Assembly: GCF_039543825.1 (NCBI RefSeq)
Contig: NZ_BAABKM010000002.1
Location: 1,954,133-2,018,132, forward strand
Direction of reading: 5' to 3'
DNA from: Nocardioides conyzicola
GTDB taxonomy: Bacteria > Actinomycetota > Actinomycetes > Propionibacteriales > Nocardioidaceae
DNA: 64,000 nt
Numbering within the stretch: the first letter of the stretch is position 1; every line of letters starts with the position of its first letter. This document shows, piece by piece, positions 57,760-64,000 of this stretch. Both the position numbers and the translations under genes were made by a program. The notes under the pieces are model-generated. The model had not been told where the DNA came from and did no database searches. It saw only the letters and a program-made list of their open reading frames with translations.

Positions 57760-59023
57760 CCGCCGGGCCCGACCGGGAGAACATCACCCACGACACGGCC
57801 GCGGTGGTGAGCCCGAGCACCCCGAGGCTGACGTTGGTCGACAGCACGATGCTGGACTCGAGCGACCACCCGCCGGTCGCGAGCCGCAGACCCACGAAGA
57901 CGGCCAGGGACATCACGCAGATGCCCGCCACCAGGGGCCGCTCGCCCAGGCCGTCGACCGTCGTCCTGAGGAAGACGAACAGCGCGACCCCGAGCGCCGC
58001 CGGCGCGAGCGTCGACAGCAGATCGGCCTCGCTCGCGTACTGCCTCGACAGCAGGACGGTGAGGAGCGGTCCCGCCAGCCACCTCAGGCCGGCGAAGACG
58101 ACGATCCCGCAGATCGACGCGACCACGAAGTTCGCCAGCACGACGCGACGGGCCGCCGCCCGGCCGTGGGTCGCCACGCGCGCGCCGATCAGGGGCAGCA
58201 TCACGATCGCGATCGGCGACGCCGCAGCCGTGAGGACGCCCAGCATGACGAAGAAGTAGTTGAAGACCGCCTCGCGCGTCGGTGCGCCGGCCGCGGCGTA
58301 CTGGCTGACCGGCAGCAGGAAGAGGGCGGCGTACGCCAGGTCGCCCGGGACGCGGCCGAGGGCCGACCGGACCAGCGAGCCCAGGTTGGGGATGCGGCCA
58401 CGCGTCGGCCGAGGCAGCCTGAGCAGGACGAAGGCGGCCAGCACGGCGCTGCACGCCGCCCAGAGCAGGAACGTCAGCTCGACGCTCTGCAGCACCGCGA
58501 CGGCCGCGAGGGCGGGGAAGACGCCGTTGGCCAGCACCAGCAGCCAGGCGCCCTCCCGGAAGCGCATCAGCCCGCGCTGGAAGGCGTAGAGCATCGCGGT
58601 GCAGTTGGACGCGTAGGCCATCACCACGATGACGGCCAGGCGCAGCGCGTCGGTGTCGGGGAGGGCGGACGCCCACCGGTCCTCGGGCACCAGCGCGAGG
58701 GCCGCCAGCAGGAGGGTCGCGATGCCGGCCGCGGCGACCAGCTGCACGCAGAGGATCCGGAGGCTCTCCTCCATGACCGGCCTGATCGCGATGCGCAGCG
58801 GGATCGCGACACCGCCGCCCAGCCCCAGGATCGGGATCAGGAAGGCGAGGTAGCGGCGGTCGACGGAGTAGTCGCTGAGCAGGACGGGATCGCTGAGGAC
58901 GGCCACGATCTTGTACGCCGCCACGTTGCCGAGCGCCGCGGCCGCGATGCTCGCGAAGGTGACCACCAGGGACGCGCGGGTGCTGCTCCGGGAGTCCGGT
59001 GCATCAGCCACAGGTTGTCCCAC
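57743..59023 (-). CDS. polysaccharide flippase-like membrane protein (MATE/Wzx fold)
   Basis: 426 residues with about 12 hydrophobic segments, e.g. ASLVVTFASIAAAALGNVAA, YLAFLIPILGLGGGVAIPL, IATLLLAALALVPE and ILCVQLVAAAGIATLLLAA. The pattern matches the oligosaccharide flippase (Wzx-type) group, which moves lipid-linked repeat units across the membrane. Start choice: GTG 59023 has GGAG 6 bp upstream; GTG 59050 and GTG 59011 are alternatives. It is divergent from the epimerase-GT4-polymerase operon, so it probably serves that locus. The 3' end overlaps the HelR-like gene by 17 bp. Confidence 0.82.
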   Translation of the reverse strand: MGQPVADAPDSRSSTRASLVVTFASIAAAALGNVAAYKIVAVLSDPVLLSDYSVDRRYLAFLIPILGLGGGVAIPLRIAIRPVMEESLRILCVQLVAAAGIATLLLAALALVPEDRWASALPDTDALRLAVIVVMAYASNCTAMLYAFQRGLMRFREGAWLLVLANGVFPALAAVAVLQSVELTFLLWAACSAVLAAFVLLRLPRPTRGRIPNLGSLVRSALGRVPGDLAYAALFLLPVSQYAAAGAPTREAVFNYFFVMLGVLTAAASPIAIVMLPLIGARVATHGRAAARRVVLANFVVASICGIVVFAGLRWLAGPLLTVLLSRQYASEADLLSTLAPAALGVALFVFLRTTVDGLGERPLVAGICVMSLAVFVGLRLATGGWSLESSIVLSTNVSLGVLGLTTAAVSWVMFSRSGPAVSPGS

Positions 59024-59179
59024 GTCACTCCGAATCCATCTCGCCTGCACACGTGATCAGGGGTGCGGGCCCGATGACCTGCCAGGGACAGTATCCACTT
59101 ACCCTGTTTCCCAGCCGACGCGACCTGGAGGGTCTCGGCGCCCGTCCACCCCCACCGCCACGCAGTAAGGTCCCTGCTC

Positions 59180-60097
59180 ATGACTGCTCCGCGCCTGACC
59201 GTCGCGGTCACCGGAGCAGGGGGATTCATCGGGCGGCACATGGTCGAGACGCTGCGCCGCGACGGGCACCGCGCCATCTCCGTCGAGCGCACGGGTGAGG
59301 CGTCCGGCGACCACGTCGTCGACGACCTCTCCGACCCCAGCTCCCTGGCGGCGGACCTGAAGCGCGCCGGCGTCGAGGCCCTGGTGCACGCAGCGTGGAC
59401 GGGCCATCCCCGCAGCGCCGGCAACGACTACGCGAGCCAGCTGCGGGACTGCCTCGTCCCGACCACGAACGTCGCCCTGGCCGCGGGCCTGGCCGGCGTG
59501 CGCAGCGTGGTCCTCATCAGCTCCGGCGGCGGGATCACCGCGATCCGGCAGCGCACGTCCGCGCCGGCGGCGTACGGGTGGGCGAAGGCGGTGGCCGAGG
59601 GGATCCTCGAGGCGCACGCGGAGATGTTCGACTACGCCCTGACGACCATCCGCCCGACCGCCGTCTACGGGCCCGGCCAGCTGCCGGAGCGGGGGCTCGG
59701 GGCGGTGAGCGTCTTCGCCGACGCGATGCTCAGCGGTGAGCCGATCCGGGTCCTCGGCCCGGACACGGCGACGCGCGACTACCTCCACGTCGCCGACCTC
59801 ACCCGGGCCGTGCTCGCGGGCATGACGACCGAGGTCCACGGCGCCTTCGACCTGGGCGGCCCGCGGCCCGTCAGCATCCGGGAGCTGATCGCGGTGCTGG
59901 AGTCCGCCACCGGGCTCACCGCCGACGTCGAGCACCTGCCGGCCTCCGGGTTCGACCCGAACGCCGTCGAGCTCGACAACACTCCCTTCCACGCCCTCAC
60001 CGGGTGGGCGCCGGAGTGCGATCTCGAGCACTCGGTCACCGACGTCATCGACTGGTTGAGGGACCACCGAGCTCACGACCGGTCCCGGCGAGGATGA
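59180..60097 (+). CDS. NAD-dependent nucleotide-sugar epimerase/dehydratase
   Basis: 305 residues. Extended SDR: TVAVTGAGGFIGRHMVETLR near the N-terminus, VVLISSGGG with the catalytic Ser/Thr region, Tyr132 and Lys136 in AAYGWAKAVAE, TTIRPTAVYGPGQ and YLHVADLTRAVLAG. It probably epimerises or dehydrates a UDP- or TDP-sugar for the polysaccharide made by this locus; the exact sugar is unknown. It heads a rightward operon with ATGA overlaps at 60094 and 61308. The upstream 130-bp gap holds CAGGG...CCCTG symmetry around 59083-59104 but no promoter I can name. Confidence 0.9.
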   Translation: MTAPRLTVAVTGAGGFIGRHMVETLRRDGHRAISVERTGEASGDHVVDDLSDPSSLAADLKRAGVEALVHAAWTGHPRSAGNDYASQLRDCLVPTTNVALAAGLAGVRSVVLISSGGGITAIRQRTSAPAAYGWAKAVAEGILEAHAEMFDYALTTIRPTAVYGPGQLPERGLGAVSVFADAMLSGEPIRVLGPDTATRDYLHVADLTRAVLAGMTTEVHGAFDLGGPRPVSIRELIAVLESATGLTADVEHLPASGFDPNAVELDNTPFHALTGWAPECDLEHSVTDVIDWLRDHRAHDRSRRG

Positions 60098-61311
60098 GTC
60101 GGCTCCTCGCCATCACCGGTCGCGCTCCCTACTCGACGACCGAGGAGGCCTTCGTCCAGGACGAGCTGGAGACGATGGTCCGCCACGACGTCGACGTGGT
60201 CGTCGTACCGACCAGGTTGGCGACCGACGCGCCCAACGCGGGAGCCGTGCGCAGCGGTCTCGTGGACCGCGTGGTCGCCCAGCCGCTCATCGGCCCACGG
60301 GTGCTGCTCGGGGCGCTGGCGACGCTGGTGCGGCACCCCGTGCTGACCGTCGTGGCGGTGACCGAGGCCCTGGTCGGCTCGGGTTCGCTCCGCAACCTGG
60401 CGGCCAACGTGGTCTCCGTGCCCAAGGCCCTGTGGGCGGCACGCCTCGCCCGCCGGGTGGGGGCGACGCACGTCCACGCCTACTGGTACGCGCACCAGGC
60501 GACGATCGCGATGATCGTGGGCCGGATCGCGGGCATCCCGTGGAGCGCCACCGGCTTCCGCTGGGACATCGACGCCGACAACGCCCTGGACGCGAAGATC
60601 GAGCGGGCGGCGTTCCTCCGGGTGGCCGACGAGCTCGGCGAGCGGCTGGTGCGGGAGCGGGTCGCCGCCTCCCGCCGGCCGGGCTGCCCGGTCTACCTGA
60701 TCCGGACCGGGGTGGAGATGGCGCCGCCGGTGTCGACGGCCGCGCCCGCCCGCCCGCCGGTGCTGTGCTGCCCCGGTGGGTTCGTGGAGAAGAAGGGGCA
60801 CCGCTTCCTGATCGAGGCGCTGCAGCCCTGGGCCGCGGACGGACGGGAGTTCGAGCTGCACCTCTTCGGTGACGGACCTCTGCGCGCCGACCTCGAGGGG
60901 CGCCTGGAGACCTCCGGGCTGGCGCGGCACACCACCCTCCACGGCATCGTCGAGCTGAGCGTGCTCCGCGGATTCCTGCGCGAGCGTCGTCCCGTGGTGG
61001 TCCTGCCCAGCATCCGCGCCGACGACGGCCAGGAGGAGGGGATCCCGGTCGTCCTGATCGAGGCGATGGCCGCCAGCTGCCCGGTCGTGTCGACCCGCAC
61101 CGGCTCCATCCCGGACCTCGTCCTGGACGGGTGCGGCTGGTTGGTGCGGGACCGCGACCCCGAGGCCCTGCGGGTGGCCCTGGAGGACGCCGTGACCCAC
61201 CCCGACCGCACGGCCGACGTGGTCGCCCGCGCCCGGGAGCGCGTGGCCGGTGAGTTCGACCGTGACGTGTCGGCCATGCGCCTGGTCGAGCTGTGTGAGA
61301 CCGCCACATGA
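60094..61311 (+). CDS. glycosyltransferase family 4 (GT-B fold)
   Basis: 405 residues. The N-terminal acceptor domain includes HVHAYWYAHQATIAMIVGRI. The C-terminal donor-binding domain has FVEKKGHRFLIEALQPW, ELHLFGDGPLRADLEGRL, and the nucleotide-sugar motif EEGIPVVLIEAMAASCPVVS, with the ExxxxxxxE pair. It adds a sugar from a nucleotide donor to a lipid-linked intermediate at the cytoplasmic face. ATG 60094 overlaps the epimerase stop, and its stop overlaps the polymerase start (ATGA), so the three are co-translated. Confidence 0.92.
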   Translation: MSRLLAITGRAPYSTTEEAFVQDELETMVRHDVDVVVVPTRLATDAPNAGAVRSGLVDRVVAQPLIGPRVLLGALATLVRHPVLTVVAVTEALVGSGSLRNLAANVVSVPKALWAARLARRVGATHVHAYWYAHQATIAMIVGRIAGIPWSATGFRWDIDADNALDAKIERAAFLRVADELGERLVRERVAASRRPGCPVYLIRTGVEMAPPVSTAAPARPPVLCCPGGFVEKKGHRFLIEALQPWAADGREFELHLFGDGPLRADLEGRLETSGLARHTTLHGIVELSVLRGFLRERRPVVVLPSIRADDGQEEGIPVVLIEAMAASCPVVSTRTGSIPDLVLDGCGWLVRDRDPEALRVALEDAVTHPDRTADVVARARERVAGEFDRDVSAMRLVELCETAT

Positions 61312-63779
61312 GGCTGGCCGACGTCCTCCTGCTCGGCGTCGTGGGTGTGCTGGTCTCCTACGGGGCGCTCGCCCTCGTTGCCTTCCGCCGCACCCGTGAC
61401 CCGGCCACGACCCTGGCGCTGGCCTTCGCGGCGTACTGGACCCTGGTCGGCGGCGTCTACTTCCTGCACGCGAAGCGCACTGCCGGCGGCGCCACCTACA
61501 CCTACCTCGAGGACCGGCTGTTCCCCGTCACCATCGACGGCGACTACGCGCTGACGCTGCTGGCCTACAGCGTCTTCCTCTTCGTCTGCATCGGCACGTT
61601 CATCGCGCTGTCCCGGGCCTACCGGTCGGGGGGCGACGAGGCGCTGTCGGCGTGGGAGCGGCTGTCGCAGCGCTTCGTCCACTGGCGGCTCCTCGTCCTG
61701 CTGATCCTCCTGACGGCGGCCAAGCTGCTCGTCGTCCGGTCGCTGATCGCGGCCAACGCCGACGGGGCGAGCCTGTACGAGGCGACGCGCACCGTGAAGG
61801 GCGGGTCGGGCCACGAGCTGCTCGTCTACCAGTACCTCAACATCTCCACGTCGTACGCGATGGCCACCGGGTTCGCGCTGTGGCTGGGCTTCGTGAGCGG
61901 GCGAGCCAGCTACCGGCCTGCGCACCGCATCGTGATCTGGACCTGCTACCTGGTGCTCCTCGCCGAGGTGGTCGGTGAGAACGCCGTCCTCGGCAACCGG
62001 GCGGTCCCCCTCGTCGTGCTCGCGGGTGTCGCTGCGGGCTGGGCACGCTGGCGCTACGTGCCGAGCACCGGTCGAGCCCGCACCAGGCTGACCGTCATGC
62101 TGGTCGGGCTCGGGACCGCCGCCCTCCTCGGCCTCGGCGCGATCGGCAACGCCCGCGGTGGCGGGCTCACCACGCCCGGGACGATCGCCACCAGCATCCT
62201 CGACAACCTGAAGAACCCCGCCAACGTGCTGACCCAGGTGGGGAACAGCGCCGAGAAGGTCGCGGCGCACATGTCCCTGCTGGGCGTCATCCGCGACGGC
62301 CCCGGCCTGCGCGAGCCCTTCGCGGCGAACAGCTATGCGGTCTACGCGACCCTCGTGAACGCGCCCCCCGACCAGGTCTTCACGATCCATCCCGTCGCCG
62401 CGTGGTGGCTGCGCGTCGGTCCGGTCGGGGTCGTCCTCGCCGGGCTCCTGATCGGGGTGGTGCTGGCCTTCTTCCAGCGCCTGTCGTTCCGCCCGCGCGG
62501 CGCCGTCCTCTCGGCCTTCGCCCTGCCGGCCGCGGTGCTCCCGGCGGCCGGCATCCCTACCATCATGTTGCGCAGCGGTCCCGAGACCACGAGGTCCGTG
62601 GTGATCGAGCTGCTGATCATCCCCGCTCTGCTCTGCCTGCCCGCCACCTTGTTCGGACGTACACCCGTCGGTGTCGTCACCGCCGCCCATCAAGCCGTAC
62701 CCCCCAGATCCTCAGGAGTCAGCACGATGACCACTCCACTGACCAACGACGTGGCCCGAGCCTTCGCCGCCATCCGCCGACGGTGGTGGATCGTGGCCGC
62801 GGCGGCCGTGCTCGGCGCGGCGATCGGGTTCGCCGGTGCGTCGTCCGACGACACCGCGACCTACGACTCCAACGTCGCGATGCCCCCGGCGACGAGCACC
62901 GATGCCACGTGGACCGCGCCCACGACGCGGATCGCAGCGGACCTCCATTCGTCGCAGACGCAGGCGAAGCTCGGCGCGGTGGTGGACGGCACCACGCTCG
63001 TGACGACGGGGACACCCGAGCCGGCAGCCTCCGTGGACATCCGCGTGACGGCCCCGACCGCCGAGAGGGCCGCGGCCGCGACGGCGGCGTACGCCCAGGA
63101 GGCGGCCAGCCAGTACGACGCCTACATCCGAGAGCTCGCCGAGGGCCGGATCCGCTCCATCGAGCAGGGCATCGAGGCGATCGGCCAGGGGTCGGGGGAC
63201 CGGTCGGTCGCGACCCGTGCCGACCTGGCGGTGCAGAAGTCGACCGTGCAGCAGCTGATCGACCGCAAGACCCCCGTCACGACCCCGGACGCCCTCACGT
63301 CGGGTGGCTCGACCCTGCAGACGGTCGTCCTGCTGACGATCGCCTTCGCCGGGCTGGCGGCGGCACTGGTGGGCTTCCTCGGGCTCGGCAGCCGGACGCT
63401 GCGCTTCACCGACGACGTCACCGACGTCACCGGCGACGGCAGCCTCGTCGCCTCGGTGACCGGTGACGGGAGCTGGGCGATGGGCAGCCTCGTCGACCGC
63501 CTCGCCGCGGACAGCGGCCAGTCCGTGACCCTGGTGCCGGTGGGGACGAAGGACATCGACGACCTCCGGGACACGCTCATGGTCGGCGTCACCGATCCGT
63601 CCCAGGTCCGGGTCAGCCCGCCGGTCGGTGCCGGCGGGGCCGGCAACCCCGAAGGGCCGGTGCTGCTGGTCGCTCGTCTGGGCGCGGACACGCGTCGCCA
63701 GCTCGACGCGAGCCACCGGACCTTCTCAGCGGCCAACTCCCAGTTCGTCGGGGTGGTCGCGGTCGACGGTCACGCCTGA
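61308..63779 (+). CDS. fused polysaccharide polymerase (Wzy-like) and Wzz-like chain-length regulator
   Basis: 823 residues in one frame. Residues 1 to about 460 have many membrane helices (YGALALVAF, LLVLLILLTAAKLLVV, VVLAGLLIGVVLAFF, VVIELLIIPALLCLPATLF) with a long extracytoplasmic loop, like O-antigen polymerases. From Met474 (MTTPLTNDVARAFAAIRRRWW) begins a separate module: a membrane helix, an extracytoplasmic coiled region (about 515-650), a second helix (VVLLTIAFAGLAAALVGFLG) and a cytoplasmic tail, the Wzz/chain-length layout. AGGAG and ATG 62727 suggest it was once a separate gene. A single base change in the C6 run at 62700-62705 would restore an ATGA junction, so either a true fusion or a frameshift is possible. 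Confidence 0.8.
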   Translation: MRLADVLLLGVVGVLVSYGALALVAFRRTRDPATTLALAFAAYWTLVGGVYFLHAKRTAGGATYTYLEDRLFPVTIDGDYALTLLAYSVFLFVCIGTFIALSRAYRSGGDEALSAWERLSQRFVHWRLLVLLILLTAAKLLVVRSLIAANADGASLYEATRTVKGGSGHELLVYQYLNISTSYAMATGFALWLGFVSGRASYRPAHRIVIWTCYLVLLAEVVGENAVLGNRAVPLVVLAGVAAGWARWRYVPSTGRARTRLTVMLVGLGTAALLGLGAIGNARGGGLTTPGTIATSILDNLKNPANVLTQVGNSAEKVAAHMSLLGVIRDGPGLREPFAANSYAVYATLVNAPPDQVFTIHPVAAWWLRVGPVGVVLAGLLIGVVLAFFQRLSFRPRGAVLSAFALPAAVLPAAGIPTIMLRSGPETTRSVVIELLIIPALLCLPATLFGRTPVGVVTAAHQAVPPRSSGVSTMTTPLTNDVARAFAAIRRRWWIVAAAAVLGAAIGFAGASSDDTATYDSNVAMPPATSTDATWTAPTTRIAADLHSSQTQAKLGAVVDGTTLVTTGTPEPAASVDIRVTAPTAERAAAATAAYAQEAASQYDAYIRELAEGRIRSIEQGIEAIGQGSGDRSVATRADLAVQKSTVQQLIDRKTPVTTPDALTSGGSTLQTVVLLTIAFAGLAAALVGFLGLGSRTLRFTDDVTDVTGDGSLVASVTGDGSWAMGSLVDRLAADSGQSVTLVPVGTKDIDDLRDTLMVGVTDPSQVRVSPPVGAGGAGNPEGPVLLVARLGADTRRQLDASHRTFSAANSQFVGVVAVDGHA
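62714..62729 (+). promoter_or_regulatory. internal ribosome binding site and start for the Wzz-like domain
   Basis: AGGAG (62714-62718) lies 8 bp before ATG 62727 inside the fused polymerase/Wzz frame. The other gene junctions in this operon are ATGA overlaps, and ATGA also occurs here at 62727-62730. It supports independent translation of the second domain even if the long frame is real. Confidence 0.55.
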
Positions 63780-63794
63780 CCGGTGCGGTCGGGC

Positions 63795-64000
63795 TCAGCC
63801 CGGCTTCGAGATCAGGACGATGCGGTGGGTCCGCAGGAGCGGCACCGCCCGCAGGGCGCGGAACACGAGCGGGTGCCGCGAGACCCGGCGGGCGATGGGC
63901 GGTGCGAGCGTCGTACGTCGCGACCGCAGCTCGCCGTCGGGGAACAGCTCCTTCAGGCGGGACAGGGTGACCTTGCGGACGTCCGGGTTGGCGGGGTTGT
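63795..64000 (-). CDS. C-terminal part of a probable SAM-dependent methyltransferase (runs off the right edge)
   Basis: The last 68 codons of a leftward gene, ending TGA 63797-63795. The peptide contains DVRKVTLSRLKELFPDGELR and ends THRIVLISKPG. An ELFPDGxxRxRRxTLAPPIAR segment followed by a hydrophobic VLISKP end is typical of class I methyltransferases found in polysaccharide clusters, but the SAM-binding motifs are outside the window. It converges on the polymerase/Wzz gene with a 15-bp gap. The reading frame is consistent to the edge. Function is a moderate-confidence guess. Confidence 0.6.
   Translation of the reverse strand, partial: NPANPDVRKVTLSRLKELFPDGELRSRRTTLAPPIARRVSRHPLVFRALRAVPLLRTHRIVLISKPG

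Overview
The window is a high-GC actinobacterial chromosome segment, most likely Nocardioides or another Nocardioidaceae. That is an inference from the extreme GC content, frequent GTG starts, ATGA/GTGA-coupled genes, mycothiol-type DinB-fold proteins (TIGR03084, TIGR03086), a perfect actinobacterial LexA box, a SigK/RskA pair and intergenic palindromes of the kind common in this group. No phage, insertion sequence, tRNA, rRNA or CRISPR array was recognised. Coding density is very high; the longest gene-free stretch is about 190 bp (17638-17830).

Layout. 1-6461: a lipid/glycerol-phosphate region with tetR-glpD-ECF sigma-TIGR03086 leftward and an alkyl-DHAP-synthase-like flavoenzyme plus a lipid kinase rightward. 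6556-10953: pirin, GH1 beta-glucosidase, CapA-like lipoprotein, M28 peptidase lipoprotein. 11004-13467: a polar amino acid ABC importer. 13475-15890: a tandem palindrome, a lone AbiEi/DUF559-like protein and an alpha-methylacyl-CoA racemase. 15943-20931: Baeyer-Villiger-type monooxygenase, CsbD, a DEAD-box helicase with a structured leader, a CPBP protease and an NAD(P)-binding protein. 20960-25927: MerR regulator, FadA, FadB and a histidine phosphatase. 25949-33018: a secreted subtilase, then a PadR-controlled ABC exporter (ATPase plus FtsX-type permease). 33084-41979: a TetR-led, translationally coupled operon with AtuA, two acyl-CoA dehydrogenases and a biotin-dependent acyl-CoA carboxylase. 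42024-45738: a LexA box, dinB, two AhpD/CMD-like paralogues flanking dinB, and a YihY/BrkB protein. 45726-50094: GT39 membrane protein, tyrosine phosphatase, isoaspartyl methyltransferase-like protein, a small membrane protein and an acyltransferase. 50120-54729: a SigK-RskA operon with a fused FAD-oxidoreductase/DUF1365 protein and a cyclopropane-fatty-acid-synthase-type methyltransferase. 54778-57759: enoyl-CoA hydratase and a HelR-like motor. 57743-64000: the start of a surface polysaccharide locus (flippase, epimerase, glycosyltransferase, polymerase fused to a Wzz-like domain, methyltransferase fragment).

How it works together. Much of the segment handles acyl-CoA and membrane lipids. 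A TGACA-N7-TGTCA operator lies both in front of fadA and in front of the racemase gene 7 kb away, so one MerR regulator probably coordinates ordinary and methyl-branched beta-oxidation. The AtuA operon adds carboxylation and dehydrogenation of branched acyl-CoAs. The SigK operon probably modifies membrane fatty acids under redox stress.

The most unusual structures are the intergenic palindromes that supply stop codons to convergent genes (6457-6560, 13475-13622), a 71-bp palindromic element bounded by 9-bp direct repeats that appears inserted at a coupled start codon (33686-33765), the fused FAD/DUF1365 gene, the fused (or frameshifted) Wzy/Wzz gene, and the LexA-controlled dinB cluster.
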